The notes below the pieces were generated by a model. That model was given only the letters and a program-made list of their open reading frames with translations, had not been told where the DNA came from and did no database searches. Below are positions 18,966 to 26,502 of a DNA stretch of 64,000 bases, piece by piece (position 1 is the first letter of the stretch; each line of letters begins with the position of its first letter). Source of the DNA: Ferruginivarius sediminum (GTDB lineage: Bacteria > Pseudomonadota > Alphaproteobacteria > Kiloniellales > Rhodovibrionaceae); the NCBI RefSeq assembly GCF_003344765.1, contig NZ_QPMH01000001.1, positions 248,001 to 312,000 of the forward strand, in the 5' to 3' direction. A program made the position numbers and the translations under genes.

Positions 18966-19041
18966 GTCCCCATCGTCTAGAGGCCTAGGACTCCGCTCTT
19001 TCAAGGCGGCAACACGGGTTCGAATCCCGTTGGGGACGCCA
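18966..19041 (+). tRNA. tRNA-Glu (anticodon TTC)
   Basis: The 7-bp acceptor stem GTCCCCA / TGGGGAC, the anticodon stem-loop with loop CTTTCAA (anticodon TTC) and the T-arm GGGTTCGAATCCC are complete, and CCA is encoded (19039-19041). Its 3' half from 18996 is also the left attachment core of the phage-like element. The element therefore restores an intact tRNA, while the displaced original 3' half lies at 32183-32231. Confidence 0.95.
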
Positions 19042-19044
19042 ATT
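18996..19044 (+). repeat. attL core, 49 bp inside tRNA-Glu
   Basis: This segment runs from the anticodon stem to three bases past CCA and is identical, base for base, to 32183-32231. Identity stops at both ends (G versus C before, A versus T after). This is the usual signature of tyrosine-recombinase integration into the 3' half of a tRNA gene. Confidence 0.92.
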
Positions 19045-19076
19045 ATTTCAAGGGCTTGGCGGCTCCCCTCACAAAC

Positions 19077-19095
19077 TTACTGCACAGTTACTGCA
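19077..19095 (+). repeat. Paired TTACTGCA sites, candidate integrase arm sites (left)
   Basis: TTACTGCA occurs at 19077-19084 and 19088-19095, 11 bp apart, about one helical turn. The same pair with the same orientation and spacing lies at the other end (32054-32072). This fits arm-type binding sites of the integrase N-terminal domain. Confidence 0.6.
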
Positions 19096-19367
19096 AAACG
19101 CGGACGGACACGCGCGAACTGGCGCGGATGTTGCGCCAGTAGAATCGCGGCCACGCGTTCTACTGGAGAAAGGTTGTAAGCGCTTGTTAATTGACAGGTG
19201 CGCCCCGGCGGGTGTCGAATGAGCGAACCGGCGGGGTGCGGGAACACCGCCGCCGGCTCTTACCACCGCCGCTCATTGGGGGAGCGAACGATGGCTACCG
19301 ATTACCTATCACGATTCGTCGTGCGCGTTGACCCCAGGGCGGTCTATCTCAAAACTTGGGGGCAATG

Positions 19368-19628
19368 ATGTCTGAACAATCCAATCGCCCGAACGCCGCC
19401 GCCGACCAGCGCAACCCGCTTTACAGGCACGTGTGTGAATTCGAGGAACCCCTCGTCACGCTCGACGGTGCCGTGGCGGCGCTGATGGAGGTCTATCAGC
19501 GCGAGCCGCGCAGCCGCCACGCGGAGGCGGTTCAGTACCTACTCAATGATATCGAGGAAACGACAGCCGTACTCAGGTCGAAATTCAACGAGCTGCATGA
19601 GGCCTCCAGCGGCACGGGGGAGGCGTAA
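19368..19628 (+). CDS. Small unknown protein of the element's left end
   Basis: About 86 residues, starting MSEQSNRPN after a GGGGG ribosome site; an adjacent ATG at 19365 is equally possible. The protein is acidic and largely helical, with no recognised domain. The stop is followed two bases later by the next small gene, so the pair is probably cotranslated. Position next to attL suggests an accessory or regulatory role. No function is assigned. Confidence 0.55.
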   Translation: MSEQSNRPNAAADQRNPLYRHVCEFEEPLVTLDGAVAALMEVYQREPRSRHAEAVQYLLNDIEETTAVLRSKFNELHEASSGTGEA

Positions 19629-19630
19629 TC

Positions 19631-19852
19631 ATGAAGCGGGAAATCGCCGCCATCGATCGCCTCGAAGGCGCTTTGAATGAGATGGAACTCGGCTTGAGGG
19701 TTTTGCGGGCGCAGATTCCCGACGACGCCGACCGGGGCGCGCACTTCGATACGCTGGACCTTGTCTGGATAAGACTGAAAGAGCAGCGGCAAATAGCCGA
19801 GGATGCGCACGAGGAAATGTCGCGCCAAGCGCGCCGCGCCGAGGCCGCCTGA
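19631..19852 (+). CDS. Small helical unknown protein
   Basis: A 73-residue protein, MKREIAAIDRLEGALNEMEL and onward, preceded by a strong GGGGGAGG ribosome site. It is predicted by eye to be almost entirely helical and charged, with a coiled-coil look. It is coupled to the preceding small gene. No family is recognised. Confidence 0.55.
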   Translation: MKREIAAIDRLEGALNEMELGLRVLRAQIPDDADRGAHFDTLDLVWIRLKEQRQIAEDAHEEMSRQARRAEAA

Positions 19853-19918
19853 CCCTATCAGGCGCCAGGTAGGCGCCGCCTGCGGACGTAACGGTAACGC
19901 CAATGGGAGATGCCGACC

Positions 19919-20299
19919 ATGAATGACGACGGACGCGACGCCGGGGCCATGCGACGCCAGGTGCCCGGAATGAACCTGCTCACCGTCGCCGAGGTCGCTG
20001 CCGAGCTGCGCTGCTCGACCCGGACGGTCTACAACCGCGTCAACGATGGCGAGTTGACAGCCATCAAGCGGCCGGGGTCTCCTTGGCTGATCCCGCGTCA
20101 GAGCCTCGACGACTATGTGAGCCGCTACCTATGCCCCGCAAACCCCTCGACCGGATCGAACCCAAGCTCGACATCGTCACAGGCCGGGCGAAGTGGTACG
20201 TCGTCTGGACGGACCCCGGCACCGGGCGCAGCCGACGCAAGTCTACGGGCGTTCCGCGCGAGCCGGGCTGCACGGGAGATCCGAAGCGGGCGCCGCTAG
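19919..20299 (+). CDS. Helix-turn-helix (excisionase/AlpA-type) DNA-binding protein
   Basis: The N-terminal part contains LLTVAEVAAELRCSTRTVYN followed by RVNDGELTAIKRPG and WLIPRQSLDDYV. This is a complete MerR/AlpA-type excisionase helix-turn-helix of about 50 residues. The start at 19919 is favoured by GGGAG nine bases upstream. After about residue 70 the reading frame continues as low-complexity Ser/Arg sequence that overlaps, in another frame, the N terminus of a truncated integrase from 20131. The C-terminal part may therefore be a non-functional read-through. It could be the excisionase of an older element. Confidence 0.6.
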   Translation: MNDDGRDAGAMRRQVPGMNLLTVAEVAAELRCSTRTVYNRVNDGELTAIKRPGSPWLIPRQSLDDYVSRYLCPANPSTGSNPSSTSSQAGRSGTSSGRTPAPGAADASLRAFRASRAAREIRSGRR

Positions 20300-20367
20300 C
20301 CGCGCAGCAGGCGCTGGACGCCCGGCTCAAAATCTATGCACTGTCATCCAGCCATTCCCGTCGATAA
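20131..20367 (+). pseudogene. Truncated integrase, N-terminal arm-binding part only
   Basis: From the ATG at 20131 the frame reads MPRKPLDRIEPKLDIVTGRA then KWYVVWTDPGTGRSRRKSTG, the arm-DNA-binding beta-sheet of phage integrases. It has about 70 recognisable residues, then breaks off around 20340, exactly where the reverse-strand fibre-like gene ends. The catalytic domain is missing. The sequence differs from the N terminus of the intact integrase at the right end, so it is not a duplicate. It is probably the leftover of another element that used the same tRNA. Confidence 0.55.
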
Positions 20368-20791
20368 TCAGACTGTCGCTGCCGCCCTGCCCGGTCGCGC
20401 GAGCGTAGATGCAGAGATTCAGGCACCAGTCGCCGTCGTAGGAAATGAAATCCCCGGCGGTGATGCTGGTCGATCCGGCGACGAGGCCGTGGTGACGATC
20501 CGGCGTGACGTTCTCCATCGCCGCAGGTGTGACCCAGAAACTGGACGCTCCGGCAGCCGTGTACTGCGGCTGTGAGGCAAAGGTCAGGTAGCGCCCCACG
20601 CCGACGTTGTAGGAATACTGGTTGGTGACGCTGGCCTGCCAGCCAACGGCCAATCTCTCGGTCGTTGCGAGGCCCGGTATCGTGAGAGATATGATGCTGA
20701 CCGGCGAGAACGCGCCAGCGCCAACAATTGGCACGCTGGTCACGCGAAAATCCCACGTTCGCAGCGGGTTAGACGGCGGGACGTAGACCAT
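20327..20791 (-). CDS. Phage virion-associated protein, probable tail-fibre accessory
   Basis: A 154-residue protein starting MVYVPPSNPLRTWDFRV after AAGGGATACAA. It is rich in Gly, Ser, Thr and aromatic residues with alternating beta-type sequence, as in fibre-tip or receptor-binding subunits. The last gene of the leftward tail operon, it begins 10 bp after the preceding fibre-like gene. No family is recognised with certainty. Its 3' end coincides with the break in the truncated integrase. Confidence 0.5.
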   Translation of the reverse strand: MVYVPPSNPLRTWDFRVTSVPIVGAGAFSPVSIISLTIPGLATTERLAVGWQASVTNQYSYNVGVGRYLTFASQPQYTAAGASSFWVTPAAMENVTPDRHHGLVAGSTSITAGDFISYDGDWCLNLCIYARATGQGGSDSLIIDGNGWMTVHRF

Positions 20792-20800
20792 TTGTATCCC

Positions 20801-21571
20801 TTATTGATAATGGACGCTGATGGTGCCGGCGTCGAACGCGACCACACCGCCAGAAGTTTTCACCCGGACCCGGTCCAGGGACCCGGACAGGGTTTTGGTC
20901 CCGGCGCCAACAACAATGGCGGGGGAGGCGCTGTTCGCGATCGAGCTCTCGACCCGCCAGGACTGGTTAACGATCAGGCTGATATCCACGCCGCCCTGCG
21001 CCACAGAAGACGCCCCGAACGTGCCGGTGATCTGAAACGCACTGGAGAAGGCGCCCGGCGAGCCGCCGATAGCCGAATAGGCACCGTTGTAGCCGCTCGT
21101 CTCAAACCCGCCTGAGTCGCCGATCTGCACTTCGATGGAATCTGGTCCGTCGAGCGAGAGATTGATGAATGAGACGGAGATTCGCTTCGCCCATGATGGA
21201 ATGCCGGTAAAATCCACCTCGGTGCCGGACGCGGATTGCGAGGACAGCAAAGTCCATATGCCGTCGTTCGTCGGGATGTCGCTGCTGCCGGAGCCGGTGT
21301 CCTTCGTCGCGGCGGTGCCGAGAGCCGTCCCGTCACGATAGGGTATGTACATTGTCCCGTCGAACGACGCGACAGTCACCCAGGCCGCGTTTGCGCTATT
21401 GCGCTGTTTGATGAGATTATTGCCGGTGTCCCACCACAATTGGCCTGCGTAGGTTGTCCCCGGCGCGGTGCTGCCGCTGGACAGCGTGGCCAGCGCCTGC
21501 AAGGCCGAGTTGATATCGGCGCGGACCGTTGCCCCGCCGGCATTGGCTATGGAAAGGTCGTTTTGGCTCAT
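20801..21571 (-). CDS. Phage tail-fibre-like protein
   Basis: A 256-residue protein beginning MSQNDLSIANAGGATVRADI. The following segment, NSALQALATLSSGSTAPGTT then YAGQLWWDTGNN and LIKQRNSANAAWV, is the recurrent N-terminal module of tail-fibre proteins in many tailed phages. The rest is Gly/Ser-rich beta sequence. It lies 175 bp after the second HslV-like gene, the largest gap in the tail operon. Its likely role is host recognition at the particle tip. Confidence 0.7.
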   Translation of the reverse strand: MSQNDLSIANAGGATVRADINSALQALATLSSGSTAPGTTYAGQLWWDTGNNLIKQRNSANAAWVTVASFDGTMYIPYRDGTALGTAATKDTGSGSSDIPTNDGIWTLLSSQSASGTEVDFTGIPSWAKRISVSFINLSLDGPDSIEVQIGDSGGFETSGYNGAYSAIGGSPGAFSSAFQITGTFGASSVAQGGVDISLIVNQSWRVESSIANSASPAIVVGAGTKTLSGSLDRVRVKTSGGVVAFDAGTISVHYQ

Positions 21572-21746
21572 CTTGATCTCCGGTCAGAGGAAAAGGAAGG
21601 TGCGGCCGCGGCGGCGGGGTAGGCGCCGCCCGCCGCTGTCGGGGTTTTTGGGATGCCACCCGGGCACGGCCCGACTAATCCCGGCCATCTCGCGAAGGGA
21701 CGACATACCCTCCGCCCGCCGGCCACGCGTGTTCGATTGCTTTCCA

Positions 21747-22448
21747 TTAGGCCGCTTCGGCCGCTGCGGCGAGGGCGTCCAGATGGCCGATATCGCGGAC
21801 CTCGGCGCCGTGCTCGTCCACTGTCGCGAGCTGCAACGTGCCGCCTAGAGCAAAGCCCGCCGCATACCGACCTTCCTGCCACGTCCGCCATTGGTGCTCC
21901 GCAAACCGCAGGTGCGACAACCGCAGCGTCGCCGGATCGTCCCCCAGCCAGCCGGCGGCGGAACACGGCACGTCCGGGTCCAAGGGTGGATGACAGGCCG
22001 GGCCGTCCGGCAGTTCGGCGACCTTACCCTCATCGGTGACGACCAGGCCGCGCACGCGACCGTCGCGCATCGACCAACCGAGCATGGCGACCATCACCCC
22101 AGCGCGCGCCGCCGCCTCGGTGCAGGCCCGGCGCATGTGTTCCGGCAGCGATCTTCGAAGCTCGTCAAACCCGGCCGGCGCCGCCTCAAGGGATGCCCGC
22201 AGGATCTCCGACGTTGCCATGCCGCCGCCGAAGCCGATCACCACCCGGTGCGTCGGCAGCGCCAGGAGTTTCGGCGCCTGCGCGTACGGGATGGCCGTGC
22301 CCGGCGTGCCGTCGCCGGTCAGTGCCGCTCGCGTGTCCGCCGCCGCGTCGCCGGTCGACCGCGCTGGCTGGGATTGGGTGATATACCACTGCGAATCAGC
22401 ACTCAGCGCGCCGCGCCGTGGCCTCAGTGTTGTGTTGATCAGCGTCAT
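21747..22448 (-). CDS. HslV/proteasome-like Ntn-hydrolase homologue 2
   Basis: This 233-residue protein begins MTLINTTLRPRRGALSADS. With Met removed, Thr becomes residue 1 and Asp of SADS becomes residue 17, the spacing of the HslV/proteasome active site (Thr1, Asp17). After an insertion, PKLLALPTHRVVIGFGGGMA matches the HslV Lys33 strand and the Gly-rich turn. VRGLVVTDEGKVAELPDG resembles a later hairpin. The start overlaps the tail-tip fragment stop as ATGA. It also aligns with the 246-residue protein at 22924. Catalytic activity is unproven; a tail-assembly protease, processing factor or structural role is possible. Confidence 0.55.
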   Translation of the reverse strand: MTLINTTLRPRRGALSADSQWYITQSQPARSTGDAAADTRAALTGDGTPGTAIPYAQAPKLLALPTHRVVIGFGGGMATSEILRASLEAAPAGFDELRRSLPEHMRRACTEAAARAGVMVAMLGWSMRDGRVRGLVVTDEGKVAELPDGPACHPPLDPDVPCSAAGWLGDDPATLRLSHLRFAEHQWRTWQEGRYAAGFALGGTLQLATVDEHGAEVRDIGHLDALAAAAEAA

Positions 22449-22927
22449 GCCGGGGTCTCCGGTTGTGTGAGGCCGTCGGTTATGAGCGGGCCGGCGACGG
22501 CGATGGCGGTGCCGGCCAGGGCAGCGCCGACCGAGCCGGCGCCAAGGCCGGCAATGCCTGACGCCCCAAGCAACGCACCGCCCGGCCCTAGTGCACCTGC
22601 CGACACCGCCGCAGCCGCCGCAATGACGGCGATCTGCAAGACCGTTCTGAGCGGGTTCTTGCCGCCGCTTCCGCCGTGCGGGACCACGCGGATGGTGACG
22701 GTCGTGCCGGGCTTGGGGCGGACGCGGTGCCAGTGTTCCCGCGTGACCTCCCAATCGCCGATCAGGATCCGGGCATGCTGCCGCAGGACCGGGTCCGGCT
22801 GTGCACGCTCCAGCATCTCCGCCAGGGTATCCCCGGCGCGCATCTGGATTTCCGTGCGGTCCACGCGGAGCGGGTGCGGGGCGGCGATAACTTGCACGCC
22901 GTCGGCGTTGGGCTCGATGATGTTCAT
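22445..22927 (-). CDS. TipJ-type tail-tip protein, N-terminal fragment
   Basis: The 160-residue product contains DTLAEMLERAQPDPVLRQHA, then ILIGDWEVTREHWHRVRPKP and TTVTIRVVPHGGSGGKNPLR. This is the N-terminal domain of host-specificity tail-tip proteins of the J/TipJ type. An Ala/Gly-rich hydrophobic region follows, and the protein then stops. Family members usually continue for many hundred residues. It is coupled at both ends by ATGA overlaps (22924-22927 and 22445-22448), so the truncation is cleanly built into the operon rather than a ragged frameshift. Confidence 0.65.
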   Translation of the reverse strand: MNIIEPNADGVQVIAAPHPLRVDRTEIQMRAGDTLAEMLERAQPDPVLRQHARILIGDWEVTREHWHRVRPKPGTTVTIRVVPHGGSGGKNPLRTVLQIAVIAAAAAVSAGALGPGGALLGASGIAGLGAGSVGAALAGTAIAVAGPLITDGLTQPETPA

Positions 22928-23664
22928 GCGCGCCCCGCTTTCCTGGCTTCACGCTCCCGACGGCGCCGTTCGGCACGAGGCAGTGCGGCCGCCCCCGCTG
23001 ATGCCGCGTCGAAGAAATCACGATCGATGCCGAGGCGGATTCCGCCCTCGTCGATTACGGCCGTCGTCAGGTGCCCGCCGAACCCGAGTTGCTGTTGCGC
23101 CGGGGTCAACTGGTCAAACTGCATGCGCGCGAGCTCGCGCGCCGCTTCCAGCGAGGGATTTCCGGTCGCCAGACGCTTGAGGCGGTCCCAATCGGCGATC
23201 TGATCGACCGCCCCCATGAAGGGCCCGCGCTCGTAGATCTTGCCCCAGTTCGCGCCGGATGGCTCGATCAAGCTCACACCCACACACGCGCCGCGGGACG
23301 GGCTAAAGCCCACCAGCGCGCCGCTGAACTTCAAGACCGCGGGGTCCGCGCCGAATGGCAGGTCGCCGTCGCCGCTGTCGCGCGTGGCTTTGTCGTTTTC
23401 GATGTACTGTTCAAGGAACTCGGCGAACGGCGCCGCCACCTTGGCGATGTCCTCGTAACCCGACATGGCGAGCTGAAAACTCGCGGCTTCCACGAAATCC
23501 AAGCGTCCCCGGCCGACGAATACGGCCTGCATGGTGGCGACTGAATAGAATTTCTGCGCGTGGCCGATGTGGCCGAAAGTGCCGTCCTCGCGCCAGTTCG
23601 CCACCGATGTGTCGGCGGCGACCACGGCGCGGTGCGGCGCTACGAGTGCGTTGAATATCGACAT
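22924..23664 (-). CDS. HslV/proteasome-like Ntn-hydrolase homologue 1
   Basis: A 246-residue protein starting MSIFNALVAPHRAVVAADTS. After Met removal Ser is residue 1 and Asp falls at residue 17, as in HslV and proteasome beta subunits. Lys of QKFYSV (about residue 37) aligns with the catalytic Lys33 region, followed by MQAVFVGRGRLDFVEAASFQ, equivalent to the HslV strand-turn-helix. The C terminus is a basic Arg/Lys-rich tail (about the last 20 residues). It aligns along its first half with the 233-residue protein at 21747. It lies between tape measure and tail tip with one-base or four-base overlaps. Function is unknown. Confidence 0.55.
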   Translation of the reverse strand: MSIFNALVAPHRAVVAADTSVANWREDGTFGHIGHAQKFYSVATMQAVFVGRGRLDFVEAASFQLAMSGYEDIAKVAAPFAEFLEQYIENDKATRDSGDGDLPFGADPAVLKFSGALVGFSPSRGACVGVSLIEPSGANWGKIYERGPFMGAVDQIADWDRLKRLATGNPSLEAARELARMQFDQLTPAQQQLGFGGHLTTAVIDEGGIRLGIDRDFFDAASAGAAALPRAERRRREREARKAGRA

Positions 23665-24704
23665 CAGACGGCCTCAGGATCCAGCGTGCCGCCGGCGCCG
23701 GACACGGCGCCGCCCAGGAAGCGCCCGACGCCGGGGCGGCCGAATGCGCCGCCGATCATCGAGCCGGCGCCGCCGCCCAGGCGCGCACCCGCAATGGCCC
23801 CCATGACCCGGATAACGTCGTCGCCATGGCGGGTGACGAACGACGCCGTCTCGCCGAGCATTTGGCCGAACGACCTGACGCCCTGCTGAAATTCCTGGCT
23901 GCCGACGGCATCAGCGAAGGTGTCGAACTCGCCGACGAACCCTTCGATCAGGCCAGACTGGAATGCGGTGCCTGTGACGCGTCGCAGAGTTCGGAGCTCG
24001 GCGCTGGCCTCGGCGGCGGAGCGGACCATGTCGTCGGACATGATGCCGCCGAGCTCGCGCAGGCGCTCGGCATAACGGTCGATGCCCCGCTCGCCCTGCC
24101 GGATCAGGACGGCCATCGCCGGGCCGGCGTCCTCACCGAAAAGCTGGCTGGCCTCGCCGGTGATATCCTCCTGCCGGGCCATCTCGCCCAGCTTGCGAAT
24201 TACCTCGTCCAGCGCCGCGCCGGTGTCCTGCTCCAGGCTGACGCCCATCTTCTCCAAAGTGTCGGCGGCCGCGCCCGTGCCGTCGCGCGCAAGGTCGAGC
24301 CGGCGCCGGAACCGGCGCAGGCCGGCGTCGAGATTATCGAAGCTGACGCCGTTCTGGTCGGAGGCAAACCGCAGCTCCTGCAGGCGCTCGATGCCGACGC
24401 CCGTACGGTCGCTGACGTCGGAAATCGACTCCGCCGTCGCCAGCGCGCGCTGCGCCATCAAACCGAAGCCGGTGCCGGCGGCCGTCAAGGCCGCCAGGCC
24501 ACGCGGGCCGGCCAGCTCGCGGAACCGCCGCTGCAGGGACTGGCTGGTGCGGCTGAGGATCTGCAGGCCGCGATTTACAGGCTCGCTCGACTTCCGGATA
24601 CGATCAAACGCACGCTTGCCGCTGTCGCCGATGCCGCGCAAGTCTCGCTTGGTTGCATCGCCGCCCTTGGTGCGGATATCTAGCTGCGTCCTACGCGTTG
24701 CCAT
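23664..24704 (-). CDS. Phage tail tape-measure-like protein, short form
   Basis: This 346-residue protein begins with a tape-measure-type lead (QLDIRTKGGDATKRDLRGIG). It shows helical TAESISDVSDRTGVGIERLQ and LRFASDQNGVSFDNLDAGLR segments shared by tape-measure proteins, then SQLFGEDAGPAMAVLIRQGE. A Gly/Ala-rich hydrophobic stretch lies near the C terminus. Tape measures of siphophages are usually 600 to over 1000 residues, so this would specify a very short tail or be truncated. The stop overlaps the next start by one base. Confidence 0.7.
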   Translation of the reverse strand: MATRRTQLDIRTKGGDATKRDLRGIGDSGKRAFDRIRKSSEPVNRGLQILSRTSQSLQRRFRELAGPRGLAALTAAGTGFGLMAQRALATAESISDVSDRTGVGIERLQELRFASDQNGVSFDNLDAGLRRFRRRLDLARDGTGAAADTLEKMGVSLEQDTGAALDEVIRKLGEMARQEDITGEASQLFGEDAGPAMAVLIRQGERGIDRYAERLRELGGIMSDDMVRSAAEASAELRTLRRVTGTAFQSGLIEGFVGEFDTFADAVGSQEFQQGVRSFGQMLGETASFVTRHGDDVIRVMGAIAGARLGGGAGSMIGGAFGRPGVGRFLGGAVSGAGGTLDPEAV

Positions 24705-24835
24705 GGCGTTACCTCGCGGTATCGAGTTACCCCATTTTTAGGGGAATAAAATCACAGAAACATCGGGCTGCCGCCTTACCCGTATTGTTCCGCAGGCCCC
24801 AGGGGCCCCGTCATGCGAGCCGGCGTGGTGTGGGG

Positions 24836-25483
24836 TCATCGCCCGATTATCCCGAGCTTCGCCAACTCTTTTAGAGCGGTGGATTTCTGGTCGTCGGTAG
24901 CGCCGTCGAACCAGGCGAGTTCGGCCTTGTTCACCTCGGCGTCGCGTACGTGCGCGACGGCCTCTTCGGCGCCGCCGGTCGCGTCGACGTTGTCGTAGAG
25001 GATGCCGCGCGGCGTATCGCTGCCGTCGGTGTTAGTCGGATCGTATTCGGCCCAGTCGCCGTCGGGCACGGTGATGGTGAAGCGGTCGCCGGCCGCGAAG
25101 TCGGTCGCGCCATCGTTGATCGTGAAACGTACCGGGCCGTCGAAGGTGCTTCCGACGACAGCGGTTCCGACGTTGATGCCATCCGGACCCTGGACCGCGA
25201 AGATCCCGCCATCCGTGGCTGGCTCGATGCAGGAGGCAACGTAATCGCCTGACACGACGCCAGCGCCGACGGCGGTGGCCTCCATTGTGATAGCGCCGTC
25301 GCCGGTGTTGCCGGCATCGGCTTGGGTGGTGATGCTTGCGCCGTCGACGGTCCGGCCGATGACGTGGCCGGCCTTGAGATCCTCGCCGTTGGCGATGGTG
25401 ATTAGGGCGCGCGAGCGGTGGCCGCTGGCCTCGCTGACCAGATGTTCGCCGCGATGTTTGCCTTCGGTCAGGGTGGTAGGCAT
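24836..25483 (-). CDS. Phage head decoration protein (lambda gpD-like)
   Basis: A 215-residue protein with the N-terminal pattern EGKHRGEHLVSEASGHRSRA then LITIANGEDLKAGHVIG. The C-terminal half reads DGATDFAAGDRFTITVPDGD, DGSDTPRGILYDNVDATGG and HVRDAEVNKAELAWFDGATD, ending LGIIGR. This matches the long form of head decoration proteins that stabilise packaged capsids. It normally sits just before the major capsid gene; here no capsid gene follows and the tape measure comes next. That absence is the clearest sign of deletion or of dependence on another phage. Confidence 0.82.
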   Translation of the reverse strand: MPTTLTEGKHRGEHLVSEASGHRSRALITIANGEDLKAGHVIGRTVDGASITTQADAGNTGDGAITMEATAVGAGVVSGDYVASCIEPATDGGIFAVQGPDGINVGTAVVGSTFDGPVRFTINDGATDFAAGDRFTITVPDGDWAEYDPTNTDGSDTPRGILYDNVDATGGAEEAVAHVRDAEVNKAELAWFDGATDDQKSTALKELAKLGIIGR

Positions 25484-25521
25484 GTCTCTTGTCTCCTATG
25501 GCGTGTTCGTTGGCGCGGCCA

Positions 25522-26115
25522 TCACTGACGGTCTTCCCACTGGCGCTGGCCCGGATCTTTTGTCCACACGCGTCCGCGCGACGGCGCTTCGGTCGGCGGC
25601 GCGGGCCGGGCGGGGGCTTCGGTCAATCCCAGAACGGCGCGCGGATCGGCGTCGCCGCGACGCTGGACGGCCTCGCCGCGGGCCTGCATCGCGGTGATGA
25701 TTCGTTCTTCCTCCTGCGCCAGCCTGAACAGCTCGCCGTCGATCTCGGCGCGGCGTTGCTGTCGCTGTTCCGCTGACAGGGGCTCGCGTTCCGCAAGCTC
25801 GGCGTCGATCTGGTCGACGTAATAGGCGCGGACGGTATCCGGCATCAGGGCGCACAGGGTCGGTGTCCAGTCAATGTGCTGGCTACCCCAGCCGATGGCG
25901 TAAAGGCGGGCGCGGGGGTCGCCGTTCAGGAGGCTGCCGATTGATAGGTCGTTGGCGAACTTGGCCGCCTCGGCGTGAATCCAGCGGTCCAGCGCGGCCA
26001 GGGCTTCGTCGCGGCTAACCGGCTGGGCTTCGATATCCGCGCGCTGCGCCTCTAGCTCGGCGATGCGGCCCCGGATCTCGTCGAGGCGCTGGTGGTCTGG
26101 CTTGACCTTCGCCAT
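25522..26115 (-). CDS. Unknown phage-element protein with coiled-coil start
   Basis: A 197-residue protein starting MAKVKPDHQRLDEIRGRIAE. It is a charged helical protein with heptad-like N-terminal and central segments (about residues 8-35 and 115-150) and a Pro/Arg-rich C terminus. It contains GWGSQHIDWTPTLCALMPDT. It precedes the decoration gene and follows the small helical gene by two bases. In complete phages a terminase or portal gene would be expected hereabouts, but none of their motifs (Walker A/B, nuclease Asp) is present. No function is assigned. Confidence 0.5.
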   Translation of the reverse strand: MAKVKPDHQRLDEIRGRIAELEAQRADIEAQPVSRDEALAALDRWIHAEAAKFANDLSIGSLLNGDPRARLYAIGWGSQHIDWTPTLCALMPDTVRAYYVDQIDAELAEREPLSAEQRQQRRAEIDGELFRLAQEEERIITAMQARGEAVQRRGDADPRAVLGLTEAPARPAPPTEAPSRGRVWTKDPGQRQWEDRQ

Positions 26116-26117
26116 GG

Positions 26118-26498
26118 TTAAAACCTTCCGTTCGGCAGGGCGATACCGGCTTCGATCTCCTTGATCGAGGCGCCGCCGCTGGTCAGAAATTCCTGGCAGC
26201 GTTCGACCAAGCGCAGGAGCTCCTGTTGTTCTTCGGCCTTCGCGTCGCGGCGGGCTTCTTTGCGTTTAAGTTCATTGCGGGCCGACGTGATCTCGGACTC
26301 GAGCCGCCGTTCCATGGCGCGGTCGCGGCGCCGGGCGCGTTTGGCCTCGTCAAGCTGGCGGACAAGGCGCTGCACCTGCTGCCGCAGGTCGCGGACTTCG
26401 TCCATCAGGCGCACGGTGATTGCGTGCGTGTCGGCCGCCGCGTCTTTCAGCGCGTGGTAGCGGCTGAGGGCCTGCTCTATGGCGTCGTGGTCTGCCAT
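26118..26498 (-). CDS. Small coiled-coil protein
   Basis: A 126-residue product from the ATG at 26498 (MADHDAIEQALSRYHALKDA). Nearly the whole length is charged helix with heptads: MDEVRDLRQQVQRLVRQLDE and then a Lys/Arg/Glu-rich stretch. It ends ALPNGRF. The open frame continues upstream, but that part overlaps the preceding gene. No family is recognised; it may be a scaffold or regulatory protein of the element. Confidence 0.5.
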   Translation of the reverse strand: MADHDAIEQALSRYHALKDAAADTHAITVRLMDEVRDLRQQVQRLVRQLDEAKRARRRDRAMERRLESEITSARNELKRKEARRDAKAEEQQELLRLVERCQEFLTSGGASIKEIEAGIALPNGRF

Positions 26499-26502
26499 GG
26501 CA

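Noticed and set aside
19868..21630. 13-bp repeat GGTAGGCGCCGCC at 19868-19880 and 21618-21630 as a possible deletion junction
   Set aside because: It is short, GC-rich and expected by chance at this base composition; neither copy lies at the actual gene break near 20340.
21891..23180. Long rightward open frame across the tail operon
   Set aside because: It is antisense to three coupled leftward genes and is Arg/Pro/Ala-rich without domain-like sequence.
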